Positions 12,701 to 25,015 of a stretch of 64,000 nucleotides of DNA are shown piece by piece. Position numbers and translations under genes: made by a program. The notes beneath the pieces were generated by a model. The model made no database searches and was not told the origin of the DNA. It worked only from the letters and a program-made list of their open reading frames with translations. Origin of the DNA: Lineus longissimus (taxonomy: Eukaryota > Nemertea > Pilidiophora > Heteronemertea > Lineidae); assembly GCF_910592395.1 (NCBI RefSeq), contig NC_088315.1, positions 19,262,219-19,326,218 of the forward strand, given 5' to 3'. Positions within the stretch are counted from its first letter, which is position 1. Each line of letters starts with the position of its first letter.

Positions 12701-13581
12701 TTCTTGGTCAAAATAAATAAGCAACCTTTCAAATTAAAGGTATATTTGTCTTCTTTGAAGTAAGGTCACATGACCCCTAGTAAACTTCCAGGTTTCGACA
12801 GAATCTTTGGCGAAATGAAGCCATCTCCCAAAAAAACTGAAGTGTAATGTGTAGCCTACGACTACGTGGTGTATTCTATTGTATTTTGTATTGTATTGTG
12901 ATTGTGAAAGATGCATTGCCATTGTGTCAGAATGACAATGTATTTATCGAGTGTATTGTTGTGTTCAATGCAATCATGAATTAAATTTTTTTGTATGTTA
13001 ACTATTGCGGACAGTACGCAGGAGAGGGGATCTCCCTTATTGTTAATTGTAGCTTGTTCAGCTTTTGCCATTTTGGAAAATTTTCAAATTCAAGAGTGGA
13101 GAGGGCTACTGCCTGCCCTGGCAGTAAGAACTGTCAAAAAAGACATTTTTAGAATCCCCCAGTTTGGCCATACCCATCTTGAAAAACAAATTCTTGTCTC
13201 CAGGTAAACATTTAATCAAATGTACAGTGCCTGATATGGACACAAGGTCCCACATGGCCTGGATACTAGGTCAATTTCCAACAGGCCTTGTGTCCAGGCC
13301 ATGAAGTTAAATTCGACCATGCCAAGCAATGTACATTTCATTACACTTCCACCTGGAACCAATAATTTGTTTATCAACAAGGGTATGGCCTAAACTGGGG
13401 GATAGGATCACACTCCTCCCTCAGGAAAAACGACATTCCTCGTAATCCTCACCAGGTGGACTAGGACTATGGCGCCGTATGCATACGCCTGGCTGTGGCA
13501 GATGAATGTGAAATAATGCAACTTATCGTGACACATATTTTTATTTTGTAGGTTTTCTCTTCAAGGACAAGTGTGTTAGAA

Positions 13582-16500
13582 ATGGATGAGAGACATTCCG
13601 GAGGAACACTGATGGACTCTGATGACTGGTATATTCAACAAGATAAGGACGTGTCAGTGTGAGTTGGCATTCAGACGGGATGGGGCTCTGTAACAATCAG
13701 ATCTATGTGTTCACTGAACTTGCCAGTTTCTTTTGATTAAACAACAGGTTTATTTGTGTTAGTTTGAAGTCCAGCCAGAAGATTGTACTCCAGAGCCCCA
13801 AACAATGAACTTAGGTAGATTGATGCTTTTCATCATTATAAGTACAGTGGAACCTCCCTCAGTGGACACCTCTCTATCAAGGACAACCTCGCAATTGAGA
13901 ACACTAGGTTTGGTCCCAAACTGTAATTTCCATTCAATTTGACCTCTCTATCAAGGACAACCTCTCATTTGAGGACACTAGTTTTGGTCCCAAAGTGGTG
14001 GTTTCCATTCAATTTGACCTCTCTAATCAGGACACCTCTCTATTATTTTTATTAAGGACACTAGTTTTGGTCCCAAAGTGGTGCTGTCCATTCAATTTGA
14101 CCTCTAATCAGGACACCTCTCAATTGAGGACACTAGGTTTGGTCCCAAATTGGTTATTTCCATTCAATTTGACCTCTCTATGAAGGACAACCTCTCTATT
14201 AAGGACAGTCCCGAGGGTGTCCTCATTGAGAGATTCTACTGTAGTCCTTTTTTACGAATCGACTTGAGACCATTTCATTTTGTCTTTTCAGGCCAACATC
14301 CAAACACCGAAAGAAGAGATTCCTTGGCAGTCATCAAAACGTCGAATCCTCCTCCGGTCACAGCAGCAAGTCTTACGCTACCCACAATTCAAGTGGCGGA
14401 GAAACAACGCCCGGAAACAAAGAAAATCGATCAGACGCTTTGAACCGCTTGCTCGCTAGACGAAAGCGGAACAAGTTGTCAAGTCTGTACTACAGCAGTG
14501 ATGAAGACGATGATGATGAAGTCCCGATACCGAGTCGTAGGCTAAGTTCGTCCCTTCTTCAAGATTCCAGCGGATCTGACCTTGATGACTCCCCAGGGAC
14601 AGAGAAGTCAAACGAGTCGGACGTATTTGGAGCGGATGACGAATTCTGTATGTTGTCGATTGAACCGAAGTCACACGATCAAATTAAATTTAACGGGCGT
14701 GCGAGTGGTTTGTTGCCGGGTGGTGGTAAGGAGATGTTTAACAGCAGAAATGTGAAAGCTACGGAGGAACAGCATTTTAGTCACAAGGAGGAATTTTCTC
14801 AGGGTTTTAAGAATGATAAGAAGTGTAATAGTCAAAGGAATGGTTTCCCTGCTGATTGGGGTAATTCTGATTCAGAGCTTCCGGACCAGAGCTCAAGTCA
14901 GAACTCGCACATGAATGGAATTGTAAAGAGAATGTCATCAGATCTCACTGACGGCAACACCTTCCAGAAGTCGCCCAATCACGCCCTGCCGGGCAATTTC
15001 TACAAGAAAAAATTCTCACATATGTTTACCAGCGGAGAAAAGAAAAAACCGGCTCCTGGTCGGCTGAGTTTGTTGTCATCTAGTTCAAGTAGTTCTGACT
15101 CTGAATCCAACAGTTTCTTGGTGAATGATGCCACGAAAAGAGGTCCTGAAATAATAATAGGCAACCGCCTCGAGTCACCTGTCTTTGGTTTAAGTAGTTC
15201 CATTACCGGTAATCATAATCCCCTGGAATCGAAAAAACGTAAATATTCCGCCGAAAGTTTTTTCTTTGCGAAGAAGAGACGGTCTGATGTGCCAGGTCGT
15301 GATAAATCCCCACGAGAGATATCGCCGATTCTTAAGAAGTCGTCGCCATTCCAGTTTGACGATTCACCGAGGTTTCCGCCTCGGAAAGAAAATGGACAGT
15401 CACTGCGACGATTAAGTTTTGAGGATGAGAAGGCTACGAAAACGGCTGCAGCCAGGCGATGTTCATCGGACTCGGACTCTGATTCATTTTGGAAATTATC
15501 GCTCCCAAGCAAAAACAAACCAAAGGCAAAACCAACTGAGAAGTTTCATAAGTCTAAACCAAGCACGATATCCGCTTCTGCGTCGAGACTTTCTCCCCCT
15601 GGAACCTCGAGAAGTCGAATCAGTGATTTGAAAGTTTGTGATCCGGTACGGTTGAGTGTTTCGCCCAAATCTCGCTGTCATGCTCCAACCTCATTGGATG
15701 CTAATCAGTCCCTTGAGGATGGGATGCAGTTCACGGATGAATCGCTACGGAAACAACTTCAGGATATTTTCGGTAACGATTCTGATGAGGAATTAGAGTG
15801 GCAGCCGACCTTGAAAAAGACAAAGGTGGCGGACCTCGGGAAGAAGTCGAAAAAGACAAAAGGCAGTCGATGCTTTGTGAAGAATGCTTCAGGGAATACT
15901 GTAGGAGATTATGCAAACGTTAAAACTCCACCGAAAGTTCACAAGAAAAAAGACAAACCCGAATCTCAGGAAATGTTTTCAGACAGTGAGGACGACTGGG
16001 AACAAAAGTTGCAGGAGTTAGTTGACGATATTTCTAGTTCGTCACGTCGTGCGAAGTCCGGGTTGGCACTTTTGACGCATGGTGGGAAGAAGGGTACGTC
16101 TGCTACTCTTGGCCAGAGGTCATCAGTGCCACCAAGTTTTACGAGAAGTTCACCCAACGATCATGGTTCTAGTACTCATACGAAACCTCGCAACAGTTCT
16201 GTGAGCACGTTTCCTGCGCCTAATTCATCTAGCCGGCGTTACTATGACAATCGGGGTTTAATCCATTCAGAACGTGAGGAACTGCCGAAGTCTGTTACAG
16301 TGAGTTCGCCTCCGAAACTCATACAGTCCGTGTCTTCGCCGAAGCCCAAGCGTAGGTGTCGCCGGGCTATTTCAAAAGGATCGATAATTTATATCGACGA
16401 TAGCGAGTCTGGAAGTAGTGATGATGATGTTTTACCAATCACGTCAAACAAGCATACGATGCCCTTAAATGGGCGTGTTAGTCGTCGTGATGTTGGTCAG

Positions 16501-19500
16501 GTGATTAGTCCGCGGATACGAGAACTGCAGGAAGAAGATGCAAGAAATGAGTACAATACGATGCTGGATCCCGTTCTATTTCGAGAATTAGAAGAAGAAC
16601 TCGCACCAGCTAAAAAGAAGAAAACACCAAAGAGTCGTAGGGGGCGTGGAAGTTTGGACGATCCTGTTGAAATGGTCGTCGAAGTCACTCTGAATGAAGC
16701 AATACAGCGGGAAATACAGGCAGGACTGAGATTCCGGACGAGTGGTTCAAGGGGTAACTGTAACACCTCCACAAGCGCCACTCGTCGCTCTGCAAACGGC
16801 AACGCGATTGGTGATAATGCGGCTGCGATACGATCTACGTCAGGACCTGCGTCAAGCCTCAGTCGGCCTGTGTCACATGCTGCAAGCAGCCCAGTCAGTC
16901 CTGGACTCTTTACATTCAGTGCCGGACCGTCTTACCAAACTCGTATCCAAAATGTCCCAGTCTCGTCCCCAAACTCGTTCTATCCATCTCCACCTGCGGT
17001 GAAATCCCCAAGGGGACGGGGTAAGAAAACTTCGAAGGTTACTAAGAGGAATCCTGTGACGAGTCCTCAGTCTATCGCAAATAATCCAGGATTCTCCCCA
17101 GATGTCATCCCCTTCGTGCCAACATCACCGGCCCTCCAGTCTTCTCCACGGTCAAAAAACACACGCAGCCGACAAAAGACTAGCCGAGGTTTGTCTTCAG
17201 TATTTTATGATAATGTATCCCTTAACTTCGTTGTAGGTGCGTACAACATACCCAACGTACCTTCTAGCCTAGACCTTGTCACGGAAAAGAAGTCTGAAGT
17301 ACAGATCAGGTTTTCAATTTTGTGGCTTTGTGCCCAAATCAAATTCTACTTCTTTAACTCTAAACGACAATCAAGAATCCCCTTGCCATTATTCGTTCAA
17401 AATGTTAACATGCCGTTAAGTTTATGTTTTTGTTGCAGGATCGTTAAATCGGCCGCTTGATGCCGACCCTCGCATGGTTGTGCAGCAGATTGATGATGAT
17501 GAAGCCATGGCCCGACGCATGCAAGAGCAGATGGATATGGAGTTTGCGCAAGCTCTGATGAGAGAGGAAGAATCTGCTGCTGCCGCTGCCCACATCGCCA
17601 GCCAGCAAGCTCCCAGCAGCCCGTTCCCACCGCCACACATGCCCGCCAACTTCCTCAGCCCGCCGCAGTTACAGATGCCAGTCCCGCGTGCGTTCAACCC
17701 ACCACCTACGTCACAGTTCAATCCTTGTCATGCTCCCCAAGCTCTTGTGCGGAAGAGTCCCACCACCAGGGGGAGACAGCGTCAGACTCGATCACATATA
17801 GGTAAGTTCTATACTCATAACTACCCTTACATTTTCGGGGACAGTGTTAGAGTGATTTGAGGGCCGGACTTATAACCAGGAGGTCCTAGGTTCAACACTT
17901 GGTCGGATCCGCACTGTTTCATATTTGTGTCCTTTGCAAAGGTACATAACCCTACTTTCTTCTCTCCCTCAGGAGTAAATGGGTACCAGGCTTGCCAGGG
18001 AAACTAATCTGCAGTAGACCAGCATCACATCCATTTATAATCAATACGTATCAATTTACATGATTGGAAAATCTTGAATTCAATTCCAGATTTGGAACAA
18101 ATCCAGTCGCCCTTTAAACCTGTCCTTTGGGCATTTAGCCATATTTATTGAGACGTTTATTCCATTCATTACAGCTGATCAAGTAGCCATTAACCAAATA
18201 CCAAACTTCGACCCCCACGTCGACACGGCCATGTACTTGCACGTTGCCATGGGAATGGGTTTAGTGGAGGTAAGAATGTTTTACTATTCATGCAGTTGGC
18301 ACTGCTTTGGTTTTCTGTTACACCCTGTCTAGGGTATTCTTCACATTTAAAGTTCTAGCTTTCAACGCATTAGTTCATTGACTGAGCTGTTAGCACTTTT
18401 GAGAACATGTCCAAAAACCTAAGTCCACTACATTTACCACTATACCCAGGCCTCTCAATTACATGATTCCTACACCGTATAACGGAGTAGGCCGTACAGG
18501 ATGTCCCCAAATTAGGTTTTTTTTTTTCTTTTTTTTTAAAATATGACCCCCCTGAAGCGTTTTTTGACCCCTAACATAACCAAATCTCATCCAAATGGCC
18601 TAATTTTATAGTTTTACCCTAAAATTATGATTTTTCAGGTGTATGTGGTGATAACAGTCACTAACTTTGATTTATGACGTCGCTGTTCAGGCAAATTGGC
18701 GCGATGAAATGTCCCCAAATTAAGCTAAAAAGCAAAAAAACATGTCCCCAAAATAGGCTAAAAAAAATACAGGGTGTAGAGGTCTCCACGTAATTGAAAG
18801 GCCTGATACTACCACACTTCTCACAAATATATCTTCTGTTTATTTTGCAGCCAGGGCGACGGCCGACCATCAGCCCTCCAACACGCCGTGGACGGGGCCG
18901 AGGCCGGCAACGTCGAGGAATAGCAGCAGCTAATGCCGTCCAGGGAGATGATTACGAGGTAGGATAGCAATTGGTACTCGACTAGCTTTCAAGAGGTCCC
19001 TGTTTGATCCCCACGGTCGGCGTGAGACTCGAGGCATGTCTCTTGGTCTTACTTGCCTTACTCTAGGTGTACCAATGGCTACCGGTCAGAAATGCTCAGA
19101 TTGTAATGCCCGTTGAGCAGCTCATCGGAGTTTTGAAAAAATTTCAGGATAGACCAAGGTTAAAGTGTACAGTCGGACGATAACCACCCTAGCAGTTGAC
19201 GGGAGACTTTAAAATTTAACCTGTTTTTACAGGCGGTTCAGAAACAAAGAATTTGTTGAGCAGGCCTTATTTGACAGATGCATTATTGACTTACATTTGA
19301 AGTTCTGACATAACTCAAAAGTTGTTGTTGGCATATGTTTACCATATGTTGCCAGACAACTCACTCCCTAATTGTAGTTAAGGTGTATAAAAGTTTTAAA
19401 ATTCATATGTTTTGCTTGGGTTTTTGGTTTCTTGCCAATTCATGACCCGTGACTGTGCATCTCTTTTTGGGTTGGTGTTTTTTGTGTCATCAATCAAAAA

Positions 19501-22500
19501 TACCAAGATGGCTTCCTCCTTAAAGGGGTGCTGTTCATGTTCACTGTATTTACTAGTGGCTCAGGAAAATAGAAATCCACAATGCTGCACTGCAGTTATT
19601 ATGCATGCTAATTCGCTGAAACTTGTCATTGCCAATTGGTAATTTTTGGGAAAAAAACAAGATCAATTATGAAATTATTAAACTGACATAATTGTTCTTT
19701 AGTAACCACATTTTTTCAATGTTAGAAATACAATTTTAGTAATAATGAATAACCTAAAGCAAGTTCTTACATAAGACATGGTTATGGGAGTAATGGATAT
19801 CTGTAATAATGCATATACCATAGGCATACATGTAAGTTCATCTACATTCTCCAACCCATTCTCCTCACAGAAATGTCAATCAAGCATATCTCTCCAAAAA
19901 GTCTTGAAATACCGTGGAACCTTTCATAGCGGACACCTCTGTTGCAGGACACCCTCTCTATTAAGGGCACTGATGTTGGGTTCAAATTCGTCATTTCCAA
20001 CCAATTTGACCTCTGTTATCAGGATACTTTTCTATTATGGACAGTGTCAGTGTTAAAGGTTTCTCTTATCCTACTCCATGAAATAGAGGCCCATGCTCCC
20101 AGCCATGGAGGCCAGCAGGGGCATAACAACATCATCATAATTCTAGTTCCTGTTATGCGTGAGGAGAGTGGCTGACCATATGTTACCATATATTACTCGG
20201 AGTATCGTAGGCCTTTCTCCAGTAGTAATTGTTCTCCTGAGTTTACTAGATTGACTGATAGCAAGATGTCTGGATTGGTAAGGTTTTTCTCACATTCTAC
20301 ATTTTGTGCATATCACTGCGGTTCTGAGTTTGCTCCTGAGAGAGAACCAATAAATTTGCGTCGTAGAGGAAGTGTGTTAAAATATCTTTTGATATTTCTC
20401 AGAATTTCAGTATGAGTATGCGTGGACATATGTTCTTGGTGTACCCACGAGGACAGAATCTGGTGAGTGACCCATCGTTTTCCTCTTCTGTGGTCAATCG
20501 TAATCTGAACGCTGATGCGAAGAATTAGGCTTCCGGATTTTGATTGGTACATCAGAAGTCGGTGGTCGTCCATCAGATTATAAATTCGATCTTTATTCAA
20601 ACTTCCATTGGGGATTTGTTGCACCTCATTGAGCACATTTTGTTTGAGGTACACCTGGACTAATCTTATACCGGTGGAGAACTCAGGCTGGCTCAACATT
20701 TCGGTTGTCTTGACAGCCTTTCAGTATTGGCAGCCTTAGTGGCTGTGTTCTTTGACTCTATCAGCTTCATGGCTTGGGACTGTGGCTGCATGCAATTTAG
20801 GACACCAATCACTGTTTCGGTCTGCGGTGTGTTGTGACTGATTTCCTGGGAACGCTCTGCAAACGGATGATTTTCGTTGCTGCAACAATTATCGCTGTGA
20901 TAAGTGATAATATAATGGCTCATTTGCAGGTAAAACGAGTTATCGCCGATTTGATATCAATCAGCAATCACCAATTTTCAATATTTGTCACCTTGTAACG
21001 CCGATGGCCATCTCAAACGAAAAACTATTGCTGTCATAATTGTAGGTCGCAGCAATGAAAATCACTTGTTTGTATAGTGCTTTAGGTTTCTTTAGTATGG
21101 CGACTGGTGGCCCATTCGATTACTCTGGTGGGTTGGACGAGCCGGGAGGAATGTCCCTTTCTAAAATACTGTGTTGGAAACAATCTCTGGAAACTTACAA
21201 AAATTCTGAGGTTGAAGCACCAGGGCGCTGCCCCCTCTCCCCAAGTTCTGGATCACGCCTACGTGTTGGGCAAACAATCTGGCACAGATACAGGGGGTGC
21301 CCTATGCATGCCCCGCCCCATATTGGAGAAAATTCTTTGCCAATTTTCATCACGAAGTTTGGGAAATTGGCATAAAATCTCCTTGGCCTCGTTTAATCTG
21401 AAACTGAACAAGCCCTCAGACTCCTGGATGTGCCTCCGACTTTGTGGTATTTTACCATTCATCTCGTCTGTGGGACATACCCAGTCTGGTGTTCGGTCAC
21501 TGTCACTCCCATCGCTTGCCAATCAAAATGGTCATACATTAAGGTTCACATTTCACTTCAGCGGGTAACTGAAAATGACCTGCATATTATGACCTGCATG
21601 TTTGAACGGACGTCATTATTATGATCATGGTCTGGTCACCAGTTCACAACTGGTCAAATTCTGCAGTATCCGTTTTACGCTGAAAGCTGACGGGTCAAAT
21701 ATGTGACCCGCTCTACCAAAACTAGGCGCTTGTCGAATCTGAACTTGACAGGTTGATACGGACTTGTTGTTCATTTCCCTATTGTAGACCTTTTGTGAAA
21801 TGTGACCAAATCAGTTTGTAATAGATTTCACAAAAGGTCTACAATAGGGAAATGAACAACAAGTCCGTATCAACCTGTCAAGTTCAGATGCGACAAGCGC
21901 CTAGTTTTGGTAGAGCGGGTCACATATACCCTCCTGAGTAAGCTAAGCACTCGGGGTACTTCATGACAAACACTTGGATCATCTACAGATTCCCATTAGG
22001 CAATGGGCCAAATCAAAAAAGGCTCTCATTCAATATGCCAGGTGTGATGGACATGATTGATAACGCTATGCTAATTTGGTTATTCCAATGCCTTTGACAC
22101 ATTTTAATAAGCTTTAAATAGGCCTCAAGGATAGGCCTATGCATCCTGAGATCAGGCCTTTTTACTCCTATGTTATAAATGGTACGAATATGTCTGGATG
22201 AGGCCTATGAGGTGATGTAAACAAAACTATACAAGTCGCTTCCTCACTTGTTCAGATTTGAAATCTGGGTTTTATATTTGAGTGGATCGGTGTTTGGCCA
22301 TACAATCAAATGGAGATAGGATATATACATCAAATGGATGTGAGTATGTAAAAGGAGACTTTAAATGTCAAGGCCACTGAATCAAGTTCAGGCCTTTTCG
22401 AGGGAAATTGAACTCTTCTGCAGTGACTGATGGTTTTTGCATTGAAAGGGACATCTTTTTACTTGAGTGTTCTTTCAATAGGCTTTTGCAAGTTTGCAAT

Positions 22501-23312
22501 GAAATGTTTGGTGTTCTATGATACTGTCAGGTTCATTCTAAAATCAGTATCTCAATTTCTTTCAGAATGACTTGCAGTGGCTTTTGCATGTGGAAACGAA
22601 AACTTCTCACTCTTCATGCATTTAGGCTGTTCTGTCGGTATACACAGAGATAAGTTGACTCCAGCTCCCAGTCCTAGACACCCGCTCTTGCAGAAGACTG
22701 TCCTCAGATCCCCCCACCTCCCCCTTCCCTCCCTCCCTCCCCTCCCAACCCTCCCCACCGCAAACAATTGGCCTGATACTGTAGGCATTACGAAAAGGAA
22801 TTTCGTCACCCACCAAAATAAATATCACGTAATTTTTTTCAGAAATTTTCCCAAATCGCAACATCAAAAAGGTTCGAATATTTTGGAGTTTTACACAGTA
22901 ATCTGATATGCGATTGATGAAACCAGTTTTTGTCATTATGTGATCCTGTCTTTCCAGGCATTATTGGCGCTTAGTGACATGATCGGCGAAGCACGCCCAA
23001 AAGGTTTAAACAAAACGTCCATCGAACAACTTCCGACAAAAATCTTTAAGAAAACGGCGTCTAGCAGTAAAGATGACGAGTGTTCTGTCTGTATGGGAGA
23101 GTATGAGGACGGAGATAATCTCAGAATCCTGCCGTGTTTTCATAACTTTCACGTCAAGTGTATCGATAAATGGATCAAGGTATGTCTTAGATTCTTACAC
23201 TTGAACACCTGTGCTGGATTGATAATGTTGGACGGATGTTTTCAATTTTTTGTTCTATTTTCAGGATAATGCTACGTGTCCCATCTGCAGAGTCCCGGTG
23301 AAATTATCCTGA
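13582..23312 (+). CDS. RING-H2 E3 ubiquitin ligase, large disordered nuclear-type protein, complete CDS, 7 coding exons
   Basis: Exons: 13582-13658 (exon begins 13552), 14292-17188, 17439-17801, 18175-18269, 18851-18958, 22958-23179, 23265-23312. Phases match throughout; 3810 nt = 1269 residues plus stop. The C-terminal RING-H2 has Zn ligands C1222, C1225, C1240, H1242, H1245, C1248, C1259, C1262, with W1252 and the CPIC proline for E2 contact; it most resembles RINGs of the RLIM/RNF6 and RNF38 type. Upstream, the protein is Ser-rich and basic: acidic Ser patches (YYSSDEDDDDE), KKRK-type nuclear signals, a SUMO-interacting-like IIYIDDSES at about 723-733, an AT-hook-like SPRGRGKK near 931, an acidic helix DDEAMARRMQEQMDMEFAQA at about 1011-1030 and a Gly-Arg stretch RRGRGRGRQRRG. 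The SIM-like motif suggests SUMO-guided nuclear ligase function, but this is inference. No named orthologue is recognised. A second phase-compatible donor for exon 2 exists at 17237. Confidence 0.9.
13843..14243 (+). mobile_element. TA-flanked MITE, copy 4 (about 397 bp, internally amplified)
   Basis: Longest copy, TA on both sides. The core block (rapid succession of GACCTCTCTA, GAGGACACTAG, TTTTGGTCCCAAA, TTTCCATTCAATTTGA) occurs about four times. It makes up most of the 633 bp first coding intron of the RING gene and ends 49 bp before the acceptor of exon 2. Confidence 0.85.
17860..18035 (+). repeat. tRNA-derived SINE, family 1
   Basis: Degenerate B box (AGGTTCAACAC) followed by a tail with CTGTTTCATATTTGTGTCC, ACCCTACTTTCTTCTCTCC, AATGGGTACCAGGCTTGCCA and AGACCAGCATC. 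Shared with copies at 55695-55900 and 44395-44575. In the RING gene intron after the 17439-17801 exon. Confidence 0.7.
18975..19145 (+). repeat. SINE family 2, 5'-truncated
   Basis: Begins at TCAAGAGGTCCCTGTTTGAT (B-box region) and continues with GGCGTGAGACTCGAGGCA, CTTGCCTTACTCTAGGTG and CCGGTCAGAAATGCTCAG, matching 30690-30957. Starts 17 bp after the RING gene exon at 18851-18958. Confidence 0.65.
19911..20070 (+). mobile_element. TA-flanked MITE, copy 5 (degenerate)
   Basis: Recognisable by CCGTGGAACCTTTCATAGCG at the left, CCAATTTGACCTCTG in the middle and TATCAGGATACTTTTCTATT; the right end is badly eroded. In the large intron of the RING gene. Confidence 0.65.
20313..20923 (-). pseudogene. 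uncertain: two adjoining antisense open frames in a RING gene intron
   Basis: A 128-codon frame (20699-20313) follows a 76-codon frame (20923-20693) in a different register, together about 200 codons with one shift. I recognise no domain. It could be a decayed mobile-element or processed-gene fragment, or chance. Confidence 0.15.
21700..21926. mobile_element. foldback element, copy A (near-perfect 223 bp palindrome)
   Basis: Two arms of about 100 bp, nearly perfectly complementary, around a short spacer. Ends TGTGACCCGCTCTACCAAAA and its complement, flanked by TA on both sides. No coding capacity. Lies in the 4 kb intron of the RING gene, so the pre-mRNA would carry a long hairpin. Confidence 0.85.
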
Positions 23313-24490
23313 TTATGACCGGTCGTGGACCCATAAACAGTGAAACCATGCTCAATTAGGGAAGTTAAAAACAAGTTGTTTATAGTGCGGTGATGAGGTA
23401 GTAAGTAGTAGAGGATCGGAATATCGCGAAATGTTCTTGAAAACAGGAATGAGAATTATGCTGTAAATCATGACAAGAGAGTATTAGGTTCTATCCTAAT
23501 GGATGTTAGGCCAACCTCATATGCTCTATCGTGGCTTGCATTTACATACAATGATAATGGACTGGAATTTGTCAAGAAATTCCTGCATGCGTCAGGACTT
23601 GTCGGTCAGGAGGGTATCCCTAGTAGTTCTACCGTCTTCCTGGTGAGGCTTTGAAAGACCACACTCAAAGACTTGATTTCGTTCATGCATGCATTGGTAT
23701 ACTCTAAACCTGAACATTTCCGCAACTAGGCCTATCTTATTTTGGCGATTTTCGAAATCTTTTTGAAAATTAGAGTATTCACAATTTTTATTTTGCGGGC
23801 TATGAATTATCGTCTGATAAGCATGAAATATATAATCTATTTTAAGTTACAGTTACGAGTTGTCAAAATGTTAAATTAGAAGTATGCAGCAATTTTGACG
23901 AAAAAAAGGGTCGCAATTTCTTTCCGGGTTTGCAGAACTGGTATTCTGAAAGTGCGGTTGCTGTTTTTACAACTCCACAAATACTTTCGAGCTTTATATT
24001 GGGTAACTTGTTTACTGATGGCCGTCTTCCGTGTGGGAACTGATTTCCTTAAATGTTGTGGCGATGTCTGGTGTTATGTCGAAGAAGCGGTCGGTGATGA
24101 CTTAGGGGGGGGCACGGGGCTGTTGCCGAGTCGATAAGAAGCCCAAATCATGTTGTTGAAATCTTGTACTTGTAACAATATTGTATTTGTCAACTTCCCA
24201 ATGAGATCCAGAATGTCTTTTAAAGATTGTGAATCCGTATATTGTATCTAATATTGGTGCTGCTTCATGGTGTATTGGAGTCCATCCATCTACTGATGTC
24301 TAGGCTGAGAAAAAGTGATTTGTCACCTAAATATTTGCGTCTGAGTTTCAGTCTGTCTTTTGAAGTGGACAATTTGGACTTTGTAAGTTCACATCAGCAA
24401 GTGCATGCATGGAAAGTATAACGGTTACAGTATTTGAACTTTTGAATAATTTCCAATCAAAGATTAAAAGCACTTTAAGATTTTACAGCA
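23313..24490 (+). other. likely 3' UTR of the RING-H2 gene
   Basis: AT-rich non-coding sequence follows the stop. No canonical AATAAA is seen, but the variant ATTAAA at about 24463 is a plausible cleavage signal. No exon-like reading frame with splice sites was found here. Confidence 0.3.
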
Positions 24491-24749
24491 ATGGCTTTTT
24501 GACCATCTGCCATCTATCCTGAACAACATCTCTTATGTTACTCTGGGCCTAGATAAGTGCAGACCCTATTATTAATTTGGAATGTTTGCATTGCCTGTGG
24601 TATGATATTGTGTGATGGGTCAGTCTCCTCAGAAACAAGCTTTAGTTAGATGAAATAACACTATAAACTATGCACTCACACGACAGAGTGAAATAGGGTT
24701 AACTATGCAGGTACGTGACTGTGTGTGAGTAAGGTTGCTGTACTAGTTT

Positions 24750-25015
24750 CAGGAGAGCGGCGTGGTCTTGTGGCCGAGGTCTCTGACTCATAATCCGATG
24801 ATTGTGGGTTCGATTCCCAGATAGGACTGCTCGCTTTTGATCTTGGGAAAATCCATCTTCCCAACTTTCCTCGACCCACCCTGTTGTGACGGGTACCAGT
24901 TAACCTGGGGAGGTATCCTGTGTTGGACTAGCATCCCACCAAGGGACTTATAAGCTGATAAACTGATAAGCTCTAATAGGCAGTAATTGGCTCGAGCCTG
25001 TTGGCCCAACAGACT
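24750..25015 (+). repeat. tRNA-derived SINE with well-kept A and B boxes
   Basis: A-box-like GTGGTCTTGTGGCCGAGG, anticodon-arm-like CTGACTCATAATC, B box GGGTTCGATTCCC, then a non-tRNA tail with GGGTACCAGTTAACCTGG and TTGGACTAGCATCCC as in family 1. No clean acceptor stem, so a SINE rather than a tRNA gene. Confidence 0.7.

Noticed and set aside
17189..17460. Continuation of the large open frame of the RING gene to a stop at 17460
   Set aside because: Joining 17188 to 17439 in the other register leads into a longer frame that ends in the RING domain with all phases matching, so 17189-17438 is an intron and the stop is not used.
21107..21568. 153-codon plus-strand open frame in a RING gene intron
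   Set aside because: No recognisable domain, no splice context, and it contains repeat-like sequence also seen near 9110; most likely chance.
24755..24840. tRNA gene
   Set aside because: A and B boxes are present but no acceptor stem pairs, and the sequence continues into a SINE tail shared with other loci.
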